A stretch of DNA of 22,693 nt, taken from positions 1 through 22,693 of the forward strand of contig JBBSAJ010000038.1 in assembly GCA_038252405.1 (NCBI GenBank). The letters are read 5' to 3'. How positions within the stretch are numbered: the stretch's first letter is position 1; every line of letters starts with the position of its first letter. Shown one piece after another: positions 1 through 6,797 of the stretch. The notes under the pieces were generated by a model. That model did no database searches and was not told the DNA's origin. It worked only from the letters and a program-made list of their open reading frames with translations. Source of the stretch: DATCDE01 sp038252405 (GTDB lineage Bacteria; Actinomycetota; Actinomycetes; Prado026). Made by a program: the position numbers and the translations under genes.

Positions 1-93
1 CTCCGCGGGGAACACCCTCATCAGCAGACCAACCGACACCAGATCAGGCAACCGCCGGTCCGACGCGGACTTCCTCCAACCAGCACGAGGCAT
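1..93 (-). mobile_element. IS element, 5' end of transposase gene (partial, probably IS4-like)
   Basis: Reading the minus strand from an ATG at 93, 31 codons stay open to the window edge. The product begins MPRAGWRKSASDRR and continues through LPDLVSVGLLMRVFPAE. From memory this resembles the N-terminal domain of actinobacterial IS4-family transposases (Pfam 'insertion element 4 transposase N-terminal'), which start with a short basic stretch followed by a hydrophobic 'S[VI]G[LV]L.RVFP' segment. A TAGTTT hexamer lies 6 nt upstream of the ATG, on the same strand. The stretch 94-138 is visibly richer in A/T than its surroundings and probably holds the IS end, although I cannot define the terminal inverted repeat. 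Catalytic residues lie outside the window, so the family call rests on about 30 residues. Confidence 0.5.
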
Positions 94-138
94 ACCGACA
101 AACTACACTCATGTAACTCTAATTGAACGGTATTGGGG

Positions 139-1875
139 TTAGCTGACGGTGACGCGGAGGACCTCCTCGTAGGTGGTGATCCCCTGGCGGGCCAGCGACA
201 GCCCGTGCTCGCGCATCGTGCTGAAGCCCTGCTCGCGGGCCACGTCGAACACCTCGGACTCCGTCGGCCGCTCCAGCAGCCGCCGGCGTAGCGAGGGGGT
301 GACCACGAGCACCTCGAAGACGCCGCGTCGGCCCACGAACCCGGTCTGGTCGCACAGCCGGCAGCCGCGGCCGCGCATCGGGCCCACCCCGTCCTCCACC
401 AGCTCGTACTCGTCCAGCCCGAGCGCGGTGAGGGTGGCCTCCTCCGGCTGGTACGGCTCGGCGCAGGTGGGGCACACGACACGGACCAGCCGCTGCGCCG
501 CCACGAGCCGCAGCGCGGAGGCGACCAGGAAGCCGGGCGCACCCATGTCGAACAGCCGGGGCAGCGCCGAGGCGGCGTCGTTGGTGTGCAGGGTGGTGAG
601 CACCAGGTGTCCGGTGAGGGCGGCCCGCATGGCCAGCTCGGCGGTGTCCAGGTCGCGGACCTCGCCGACCAGGATCACGTCCGGGTCCTGCCGCAGCACC
701 GAGCGCAGCCCCCGGGCGAAGGTCATGCCGGAGCGCTCGTCGATGGCCACCTGGGTGATCCCGGCGAGCTCGATCTCGACCGGGTCCTCCAGGGTGACCA
801 CGTTGCGGGCCGGGGTGATCGTCTGCCGGATCGCGGCGTACAGGGTGCTGGTCTTGCCCGACCCGGTGGGGCCGGTGATGAGGACCAGGCCCTGGGCCGC
901 GGCCAGGGCGGCGGTCAGGTCGGCCTGCTGCTGCTCGTCCATGCCCAGGTCGGGCAGGTGCGAGATGGTGGACTCCGACTGGAGCAGCCGGACCACGATC
1001 TTCTCGCCGTGGATCGACGGCAGCGAGCTGACCCGAGCGTCGAGGATCTTCCGGTCGACGGTCAGCCGCAGCCGGCCGTCCTGCGGGACCCGGCGCTCGG
1101 CGATGTCCATTCCTGCGACGATCTTGATGCGGGCCACCAGCGAGCGGCCGACCGAGCGGGGCAGCGCGAGGGCGTCCCGCAGCACCCCGTCGATCCGGTA
1201 GCGCACCCGGACGGCGGTGCGCTGCTGCTCGATGTGGACGTCGCTGGCCCGCAGCCGCACCGCCTCGGCGAGCAGCGAGTCGACCAGCCGCACCGTGGGG
1301 GCGTCCAGGACGACGTCGTCGCTCTCGCCGTCGTCCTCGTCCGGCTCGGCCATCGTGCTGGCCGCGCTCATGTCGCCGTCCACCAGGGACCACACCCGGT
1401 TGACCAGGGCGCGCAGCTGGGTGGGCGTGCCGATGAGTACGTCCAGCTGCTGGAAGTTGGTGTGCCGTCGGACGTCGTCGAGGGCGAGCACGTCGGTGGG
1501 GTCCGCGGCGAGGACCCGCAGCCCGCGCTCGCCCAGCCCCAGCGGCAGCACCTGGCTGCGCTCGGCGACGACGCGGGGCAGCCGACGGGCCAGCTCCGGG
1601 TCGATCGGGGTGGCCACGGCGTCCACGACCTCGCGGCCCAGCAGCTGTCCCAGCGACTCCGCGACCTGCTGCTCGTCGGCCAGCTCGAGCTCGATGAGCA
1701 GGGCGCCGAGCCGGATCCGGCGGCCGTTGCCCTCGAGGCTGCGCTCGCGCTGCTGGTCGAGGGCGTCCGACAGCTGTTCGCCGGTGAGCACCCCCCGGGA
1801 CACCAGGACGTCGCCGAGTCGCAGCCGGACCGTCTGCTCCTCGCCGTCCTGGCTGGCGGTCGGTCGGACAGGCAC
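139..1875 (-). CDS. GspE/PilB-type secretion or pilus-assembly ATPase
   Basis: 578 aa hexameric ATPase that powers type IV pilus or type II secretion assembly from the cytoplasmic face. Residues ~20-150 form an N-terminal MshEN/GspE_N-type domain (RLGDVLVSRGVLTGEQL..AL). The C-terminal motor has an Asp box (VTLEDPVEIE), Walker A (GPTGSGKTST), Walker B (VILVGEVRD), a His box (LVLTTLHTND) and a tetracysteine zinc motif (CPTC...CRLC). Length is normal for PilB. The start is GTG at 1875. An AGGAGG-like sequence directly abuts it, which is awkward spacing, but no other in-frame ATG/GTG/TTG would keep the N-terminal domain. It lies 45 bp behind the DUF1003 gene on the same strand. No pilT, pilC or pilin genes are visible here. 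They may lie beyond the IS fragment just downstream. Confidence 0.93.
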   Translation of the reverse strand: MPVRPTASQDGEEQTVRLRLGDVLVSRGVLTGEQLSDALDQQRERSLEGNGRRIRLGALLIELELADEQQVAESLGQLLGREVVDAVATPIDPELARRLPRVVAERSQVLPLGLGERGLRVLAADPTDVLALDDVRRHTNFQQLDVLIGTPTQLRALVNRVWSLVDGDMSAASTMAEPDEDDGESDDVVLDAPTVRLVDSLLAEAVRLRASDVHIEQQRTAVRVRYRIDGVLRDALALPRSVGRSLVARIKIVAGMDIAERRVPQDGRLRLTVDRKILDARVSSLPSIHGEKIVVRLLQSESTISHLPDLGMDEQQQADLTAALAAAQGLVLITGPTGSGKTSTLYAAIRQTITPARNVVTLEDPVEIELAGITQVAIDERSGMTFARGLRSVLRQDPDVILVGEVRDLDTAELAMRAALTGHLVLTTLHTNDAASALPRLFDMGAPGFLVASALRLVAAQRLVRVVCPTCAEPYQPEEATLTALGLDEYELVEDGVGPMRGRGCRLCDQTGFVGRRGVFEVLVVTPSLRRRLLERPTESEVFDVAREQGFSTMREHGLSLARQGITTYEEVLRVTVS

Positions 1876-1920
1876 CCTCCTACGTCGACCGCATCGGCCG
1901 GACGCTTGAGGCCGGGCCGG

Positions 1921-2430
1921 CTATGTGGCCCCTTTCGGCTCCGGGTTGTCCCGATGCTCCGTCAGCAGGTCGTCGAGCAGGTCACGCAGCTCGGAGCGGA
2001 CGAAGTCGCGGGTGGCGAGGTCGCCGAGCGCGATCCGGATGTCCGCGACCTCCCTGGCCAGGAACTGCATGTCGGCGACCGAACGCTCGTCGCGGGCCCG
2101 GTCCTGCTCGTACTGGACCCGGTCCCGGTCGGCCTGCCGGTTCTGCGCGAGCAGGATGAGCGGGGCCGCGTACGCCGCCTGGGTGGAGAACGCCAGGTTG
2201 AGCAGGATGAACGGGTACGGGTCGAACTGGTCCGACGTCACCACCACGACGTTGTAGGAGATCCAGACGATCACGAAGACCGTCTGGACCATCAGGTAGG
2301 TGGCCGTGCCGAAGGTGCGGGCGATGCGCTCCGAGGCCCGTCCGAAGGTCTCCGCGTCGACGTCCGGCCGGGGGACCCGGCGGCGGGGCAACGCCGGCTG
2401 GTCCAGGCCCCGGCGCCGCTCACTGGCCAT
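1921..2430 (-). CDS. DUF1003 family membrane protein
   Basis: 169 aa. The family is membrane-bound and of unknown biochemical role. Residues ~40-60 (TATYLMVQTVFVIVWISYNVV) and ~70-95 (PFILLNLAFSTQAAYAAPLILLAQ) form two hydrophobic helices, the typical DUF1003 core. A charged, probably coiled-coil tail follows (NRQADRDRVQYEQDRARDER). I chose the ATG at 2430, which gives MASERRRG, because GGAGGTG lies a few bases upstream. The frame stays open 19 codons further up, but that stretch lies inside the preceding gene. The start overlaps the upstream MgtE_N/CBS gene by 11 bp, so translation is probably coupled. The pairing with an MgtE_N/CBS protein recurs in actinobacteria as I remember it and suggests a shared membrane or ion-related function (inference). 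Confidence 0.88.
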   Translation of the reverse strand: MASERRRGLDQPALPRRRVPRPDVDAETFGRASERIARTFGTATYLMVQTVFVIVWISYNVVVVTSDQFDPYPFILLNLAFSTQAAYAAPLILLAQNRQADRDRVQYEQDRARDERSVADMQFLAREVADIRIALGDLATRDFVRSELRDLLDDLLTEHRDNPEPKGAT

Positions 2431-3700
2431 CGGGCACCTCCGGCTCGGCCGACTCCGGCTCGTCGGCGTCCCGCTCCCGCCAGTCATCCGGCAGCAGGTG
2501 GTCGAGGACGTCGTCGACGGTGACCGCTCCGAGCAGGTGGCCGCCCTCGTCCACCACCGGCAGGGCGACCAGGTTGTAGGCCGCCAGGTACGTCGTCACC
2601 TGCGGCAGGGTGGCCTCGGGGCGCAGCGGCTCGAGGTCGGTGTCGCAGACGCCGGAGACCAGCTCGGACGGCTGCTCGCGCAGCAGCCGCTGCAGGTGCG
2701 CGACGCCGACGAACCGGCCGGTGGGGGTCTCCAGCGGGGGACGGCAGACGTAGACCTGCGCGGCCAGCGCGGGGGTCAGGTCGGCATGCCGGGCCCGGGC
2801 CAGCGCCTCGGCCACGGTCGCGTCCGGCGGCAGCACCACCGGCTCCGGGTTCATCATGCCGCCGGCCGTGTACTCGTCGTAGACGAGCAGTCGGCGTACG
2901 TCCTCGGCGTCGTCCGGCTCCATCAGCTCCAGCAGCCGGTCGGCCTGCTCGGGGGGCAGCTCGCCGAGCAGGTCGGCGGCGTCGTCCGGGGCCATCGCCT
3001 CGAGGACGTCGGCGGCGCGTTCCTGCGCCAGCACGCCCAAGATCTCGATCTGGTCGTCCTCGGGCAGCTCCTCCAGTACGTCGGCCAGCCGCTCGTCGTC
3101 CAAGGTCGCGGCGATCTCGGCCCGGCGCTTGGGCGTCAGGTCGTGCATGACGCTGGCCAGGTCGACCGGGCGCATCTTGTCCATGGTGGCCAGCAGGCTG
3201 GCGGCGCTCTGGTTCTGCTCCAGCTGGGCGAATCCGGTGACCTCGTCCCAGCGCACGACCTCGGTCTCGCCGCGACGCCGGAAGCCGCCGCCCCCCTTGC
3301 GCACGAACACCTGGGTGAGCTCCCAGTCGCGGCTGCGGGTCAGCTGCATGGCCACGTCGAGGGTGGTCACCGTGCTGTTGTCCTCGCTGAGGGTCACCTG
3401 CCGGTCGAGCATCTCGGCGAGCACGAGGGTCTCCCCCGGCCGGGACTGGAACCGGCGCATGTTGACGACCCCGGTCGTGATGACCTGGCCCGGGTCGAGC
3501 GCGGTCACCCGGCTCATCGGGACGAAGATCCGCCGCCGCATCGGGACCTCCAGCACCAGCCCGAGCACCCGCGGGGGGAGGTGCCCGGACCGCAGCAGCG
3601 CCACGACGTCGCGGATCCGCCCGACCTGGTCCCCGTTCGGGTCGAACACGGAGGCTCCGGCCAGGCGCGCGATGAAGACCCGTCCGGGCGCGCTGCTCAC
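2420..3700 (-). CDS. Soluble PRC-barrel / MgtE_N / CBS-pair protein without a transport channel
   Basis: 426 aa. An N-terminal PRC-barrel-like region (ARLAGASVFDPNGDQVGRIRDVV, residues ~8-80) is followed by an MgtE intracellular N domain (~190-285, helical LADVLEELPEDDQIEIL and AADLLGELPPEQADRLLELM). A CBS pair follows (~290-410), entered by the MgtE hallmark TAGGMMNPE and closing with VALPVVDEGGHLLGAVTVDDVLDHLLP. The protein ends about 20 residues later in an acidic tail and has no transmembrane helices, so it is not a Mg2+ channel itself. It looks like the cytosolic sensor module of MgtE used alone. The start is GTG at 3700, chosen because TAGTCT lies exactly 7 nt upstream and because the longer reading frame runs into the divergent phzF-like gene. 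The ligand is unknown; adenine nucleotides or Mg2+ are plausible from the CBS/MgtE family. Confidence 0.9.
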   Translation of the reverse strand: MSSAPGRVFIARLAGASVFDPNGDQVGRIRDVVALLRSGHLPPRVLGLVLEVPMRRRIFVPMSRVTALDPGQVITTGVVNMRRFQSRPGETLVLAEMLDRQVTLSEDNSTVTTLDVAMQLTRSRDWELTQVFVRKGGGGFRRRGETEVVRWDEVTGFAQLEQNQSAASLLATMDKMRPVDLASVMHDLTPKRRAEIAATLDDERLADVLEELPEDDQIEILGVLAQERAADVLEAMAPDDAADLLGELPPEQADRLLELMEPDDAEDVRRLLVYDEYTAGGMMNPEPVVLPPDATVAEALARARHADLTPALAAQVYVCRPPLETPTGRFVGVAHLQRLLREQPSELVSGVCDTDLEPLRPEATLPQVTTYLAAYNLVALPVVDEGGHLLGAVTVDDVLDHLLPDDWRERDADEPESAEPEVPDGQ

Positions 3701-3707
3701 GCCTCGA

Positions 3708-3734
3708 AGACTAGTGGGGGGGCCCGGATACGGT
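3708..3734. promoter_or_regulatory. Back-to-back leaderless promoters
   Basis: On the minus strand, TAGTCT (3713-3708) is followed by 7 nt and the GTG at 3700. On the plus strand, TACGGT (3729-3734) is followed by 6 nt and the ATG at 3741. Both fit the actinobacterial TANNNT -10 with transcription starting at the first base of the start codon. Only 40 bp separate the two genes, leaving no room for leaders. Confidence 0.6.
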
Positions 3735-3740
3735 CGGTAC

Positions 3741-4628
3741 ATGTCCATGCTGCGATACCACGTCGTCGACGTGTTCACCGAGGTCCGGTTCGGCGGGAAC
3801 CCGCTGGCCGTGGTTCTGGACGGCGACGAGCTGAGCACCGCCCAGATGCACTCGCTGGCCCGGGAGTTCCACCTGTCCGAGACCGCGTTCCCGCTGCGCC
3901 CTTCCGATGCGGAGCGGGCGGGCGGGGCCGACTACCGGCTGCGGATCTTCACCCCCGAGGTGGAGCTGCCGTTCGCCGGGCATCCCAGCGTCGGCACGGC
4001 CTGGCTGCTGGCCCGGCTGGGCCGGGTCGGGGCCGGTCGGGTGGTGCAGGCCTGCGGCGCCGGACTGCTGCCGCTGCAGGTGGCGCCGGATGGTGGTCCG
4101 GTGGAGCTCACCGGCGGCCGGCCGTCGCTGTCGCAGCCGGTGGACGCCGGGCCGCTCCTGGCGGCGGTGGGGCTGGCCGTCGTCGAGCTGACCGGGCCGC
4201 CGCCGCGGGTCGCGGGGACCGGCATCGGCTTCGCGGTGCTGCCCGTGGCGGCGGGGGCACTGGCCCGCTGCGAGCCGGACCCGGTCCGGCTGCGGTCGTT
4301 CGCGCACCCGGTCTCCGACGCCACCGGTGTCTACGTGGTGGCCTGGGACCCGGCCACCCGCACGGCCCGGGCCCGGATGTTCGCCGGCGACGTCGGCGTC
4401 CCGGAGGACCCGGCGACCGGCTCGGCCGCCCTGGGGCTGGGCGTGTGGCTGGTCGGCTCGGGGCTGCTGCCGGGGGACGGCACCGCGACGTACACGGTCG
4501 AGCAGGGCGTGGAGATGGGCCGCCGCTCGGTGCTGCGCTGCTCGGTCGACGCGGCCGGTGGCGCCGCGGTCGCCGTCCGGGTGGCCGGTGACGTGGTCCC
4601 GGTGGCCGAGGGGACCATCACCGTCTGA
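3741..4628 (+). CDS. PhzF family isomerase/epimerase-like protein
   Basis: 295 aa, the normal length for the PhzF fold (two diaminopimelate-epimerase-like halves). Conserved PhzF features are FGGNPLAVVLDG near residue 15, the SETAF motif containing the presumed catalytic Glu near residue 45, FTPEVELPFAGHPSVGTA (~70-90) and GDVGVPEDPATGSAA (~215-230). The substrate cannot be deduced. There are no phenazine genes nearby, so this is one of the many orphan PhzF-like proteins, and a phenazine role should not be assumed. The start is ATG at 3741, 6 nt behind a TACGGT hexamer. The stop codon lies inside the first copy of a 14-bp tandem repeat. Confidence 0.92.
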   Translation: MSMLRYHVVDVFTEVRFGGNPLAVVLDGDELSTAQMHSLAREFHLSETAFPLRPSDAERAGGADYRLRIFTPEVELPFAGHPSVGTAWLLARLGRVGAGRVVQACGAGLLPLQVAPDGGPVELTGGRPSLSQPVDAGPLLAAVGLAVVELTGPPPRVAGTGIGFAVLPVAAGALARCEPDPVRLRSFAHPVSDATGVYVVAWDPATRTARARMFAGDVGVPEDPATGSAALGLGVWLVGSGLLPGDGTATYTVEQGVEMGRRSVLRCSVDAAGGAAVAVRVAGDVVPVAEGTITV

Positions 4629-4664
4629 CCACCACCGTCTGACCACCACCGCCTGACCAGCACC
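4623..4664 (+). repeat. Three-copy 14-bp tandem repeat over the PhzF stop codon
   Basis: Units GTCTGACCACCACC (4623-4636), the identical 4637-4650, and GCCTGACCAGCACC (4651-4664, 2 mismatches). The preceding 14 bases are a degenerate fourth copy (9/14 match). Each unit carries TGA. Because the period is 14, the three TGAs fall in all three forward frames. Confidence 0.85.
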
Positions 4665-4690
4665 CGGCAACGGTCCGACCGGGTGCCAGG

Positions 4691-5626
4691 ATGGCCGCCG
4701 TGACCGCCCCGCAGCCCGCCCCGAGCGCGGTCGCCCGTCCCCCCGGGCGGGACCTCGTGCTGCTGGCCGTGGCCGTCTCCGCGGTCGCGACGTCGGCCCC
4801 GCTGATCGCGGCCACCGCGGCCCCGGCGCTGGCTATCGCGTTCTGGCGCAACGCCTTCGGGACGGCGGCCATCGCCCCGTGGGCGCTGCTCCGGTACCGC
4901 GGCGAGCTGCGCCGGCTGAACCGGCGCGAGCTGCGGCTGTCGCTGGGGGCCGGTGCCCTGCTGGCGCTGCACTTCGGCACCTGGATCCCCTCCCTCGAGC
5001 TGACGACGGTGGCGTCGTCCACCGCGCTGGTGGCCACCCAGCCGATCTGGGCGGCGCTGATCGCGCGCGCGTCCGGGCACCACGTGCCGCGGCGCGCATG
5101 GTGGGGCATGGGCATCGCCCTCCTCGGCGTCCTCGTGCTCACCGGCGTCGACTTCTCGCTGTCGCCGCGCGCACTGGTCGGCGACCTGCTCGCCCTGGTC
5201 GGCGCCGTGTTCGCGGCCGGGTACGTGTCCGTCGGCGCCCGGGTGCGGCCCACCGTGAGCACCACGCCGTACACGCTGCTGGTCTACGGCTCCTGCGCGG
5301 CGTTGCTGCTGGTGGTGTGCCTGGGCTCGGGGCAGCAGCTGGCCGGCTACAGCCCGGACACCTGGGTCAAGCTGCTCGCGCTGACAGCGGGGGCGCAGCT
5401 GCTCGGGCACTCGCTGTTCAACGTGATCCTGCGGACCACGCCGCCCACCGTGTTGTCGATGGCGATCCTGTTCGAGATGCCGGGCGCGGCGCTGATCGCG
5501 GCGCTGTGGCTGGGGCAGACCCCGCCGTGGGGCGTGCTGCCGGCCGCCGTGCTGCTGCTGGTCGGGGTGGGCGTGGTGGTCCGCTCGCAGGGCCGCGAGG
5601 TCCCGCCCTCGATCCCGGTCGAGTGA
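4691..5626 (+). CDS. EamA/DMT superfamily transporter (10-TM drug/metabolite exporter type)
   Basis: 311 aa inner-membrane protein with two EamA repeats. Hydrophobic segments run through the whole sequence, for example LVLLAVAVSAVATSAPLIAA at ~18-37, LLGVLVLTGV near residue 150, and PAAVLLLVGVGVVV near the C-terminus. Two repeats of five helices are expected for the family. The substrate is unknown. The start is either ATG at 4691 or the in-frame GTG at 4700. A CAGGAT hexamer (4687-4692) sits exactly 7 nt before the GTG, the spacing of several other leaderless starts here, so VTAPQP may be the true N-terminus. No Shine-Dalgarno sequence is seen for either start. Confidence 0.9.
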   Translation: MAAVTAPQPAPSAVARPPGRDLVLLAVAVSAVATSAPLIAATAAPALAIAFWRNAFGTAAIAPWALLRYRGELRRLNRRELRLSLGAGALLALHFGTWIPSLELTTVASSTALVATQPIWAALIARASGHHVPRRAWWGMGIALLGVLVLTGVDFSLSPRALVGDLLALVGAVFAAGYVSVGARVRPTVSTTPYTLLVYGSCAALLLVVCLGSGQQLAGYSPDTWVKLLALTAGAQLLGHSLFNVILRTTPPTVLSMAILFEMPGAALIAALWLGQTPPWGVLPAAVLLLVGVGVVVRSQGREVPPSIPVE

Positions 5627-5655
5627 CCCCGCCGAGCGGCGCCGAACCGCGCGGC

Positions 5656-5661
5656 TAGGGT
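5656..5661 (+). promoter_or_regulatory. -10 hexamer for CoA-ester lyase (leaderless)
   Basis: TAGGGT followed by 7 nt and the ATG at 5669. No Shine-Dalgarno sequence at usable spacing. Supports the ATG over the in-frame GTG at 5660, which overlaps the hexamer. Confidence 0.55.
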
Positions 5662-5668
5662 GGTTCTC

Positions 5669-6631
5669 ATGGCTGATCGCACTCTGCGCTCCCGTCGGTC
5701 CTGCCTGGCTGTGCCGGGCAGCAGCACCAAGATGATCGAGAAGGCCAAGGGTCTGCCGGCCGACCAGGTGTTCTTGGACCTGGAGGACGCCTGCGCGCCG
5801 CTGGTCAAGCCGGAGGCGCGCAAGAACATCGTGGCCGCGCTCAACGAGGGCGGCTGGGGGGACAAGGTCCGGGTCGTGCGGGTCAACGACTGGACGACGC
5901 ACTGGACCTATCGCGACGTCGTCGAGGTGGTCGAGGGGGCCGGCGCCAACCTGGACTGCCTCATGCTGCCCAAGGTGCAGACGGCGGAGCAGGTCGTGGC
6001 CCTGGACCTGCTGATGACCCAGGTCGAGAGGACCATGGGCCTGGAGGTCGGCCGGATCGGGATCGAGGCGCAGATCGAGAACGCCCTCGGCCTGGTCAAC
6101 GTCGACGCCATCGCGGCGGCGTCCCCCCGGGTGGAGACGATCATCTTCGGGCCGGCCGACTTCATGGCCAGCATCAACATGAAGTCGCTCGTCGTGGGGG
6201 AGCAGCCGTCCGGCTACGACGTCGGTGACGCCTACCACTACATCCTGATGCGGATCCTGATGGCCGCGCGGGCCTACGACAAGCTGGCCATCGACGGTCC
6301 GTACCTGCAGATCCGCGACGTCGACGGCTTCCGCCGGGTGGCCGGGCGGTCGGCCGCGCTCGGCTTCGACGGCAAGTGGTGCCTGCACCCCGGCCAGATC
6401 GACGCCGCCAACGAGGTGTACTCGCCGCGGCAGGAGGACTACGACCACGCCGAGCTGATCCTGGACGCCTACGAGTGGTTCACCTCGGCCGAGGGTGGCG
6501 CGCGGGGCGCGGCCATGCTCGGCGACGAGATGATCGACGAGGCGTCGCGGAAGATGGCGCTGGTCATCTCGGCCAAGGGCCGGGCCGCCGGCATGACCCG
6601 GACCTCGGCCTTCGAGCCGCCGACGGCTTAG
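5669..6631 (+). CDS. HpcH/HpaI (CitE-like) CoA-ester lyase; probable beta-methylmalyl-CoA/malyl-CoA lyase
   Basis: 320 aa TIM-barrel C-C lyase that cleaves beta-hydroxyacyl-CoA esters such as beta-methylmalyl-CoA to glyoxylate plus propionyl-CoA. Seen in the sequence: SCLAVPGSS near the N-terminus, the acidic metal-site motif LDLEDACAP, GIEAQIENALGLVNVDAI with the metal-binding Glu, FGPADFMASI, and the CoA-side KWCLHPGQI. These match the citE/mcl family. I assign the ethylmalonyl-CoA pathway because the next gene is an acyl-CoA dehydrogenase and a MaoC hydratase follows at 13547, all resembling the Streptomyces ccr-cluster set as I remember it. Substrate specificity itself is inference. No ccr or meaA is present in the window. 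Confidence 0.9.
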   Translation: MADRTLRSRRSCLAVPGSSTKMIEKAKGLPADQVFLDLEDACAPLVKPEARKNIVAALNEGGWGDKVRVVRVNDWTTHWTYRDVVEVVEGAGANLDCLMLPKVQTAEQVVALDLLMTQVERTMGLEVGRIGIEAQIENALGLVNVDAIAAASPRVETIIFGPADFMASINMKSLVVGEQPSGYDVGDAYHYILMRILMAARAYDKLAIDGPYLQIRDVDGFRRVAGRSAALGFDGKWCLHPGQIDAANEVYSPRQEDYDHAELILDAYEWFTSAEGGARGAAMLGDEMIDEASRKMALVISAKGRAAGMTRTSAFEPPTA

Positions 6632-6684
6632 CGGCTGCCGGTCCGGCCGTCGCCGTCCACGAGTCGGCGGGCGGTGTGGAGGCT

Positions 6685-6751
6685 CGGCGCACGGCCGGCG
6701 GTGCGCCGATGCCCCGCCTGGTGCGCCGACCGTGCGCCCGCGCGGGATACT
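6685..6751 (+). promoter_or_regulatory. Iterated GTGCGCC heptamers and dyad upstream of the acyl-CoA dehydrogenase
   Basis: CGGCGCAC (6685-6692) and GTGCGCCG (6701-6708) form a perfect 8-bp dyad with an 8-nt spacer. GTGCGCC recurs at 6721 and 6732. A GATACT -10-like hexamer ends at 6751, and an AAGGGA ribosome-binding site lies at 6785-6790. The 166-bp gap 6632-6797 holds nothing else recognisable. The dyad could be an operator or a terminator for the lyase gene; the extra direct copies favour an operator. Confidence 0.4.
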
Positions 6752-6797
6752 GGCCGGTAACCAGCCGACCGCCGTCCGAGCAGCAAGGGAGCCAGCC

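Noticed and set aside
21..542. 173-codon minus-strand frame spanning the IS/pilB junction
   Set aside because: Lies inside the ATPase gene in another phase; Arg/Ser/Trp-rich composition typical of shadow frames.
586..2523. Long open frame on the plus strand opposite the GspE/PilB and DUF1003 genes
   Set aside because: Antisense shadow caused by GC codon bias; low-complexity Gly/Arg/Gln/His composition, no motifs, fully covered by well-recognised genes.
3741..4628. Phenazine biosynthesis cluster
   Set aside because: Only a PhzF-fold protein is present; no phzA-E/G genes. Most PhzF-like proteins are unrelated to phenazine.
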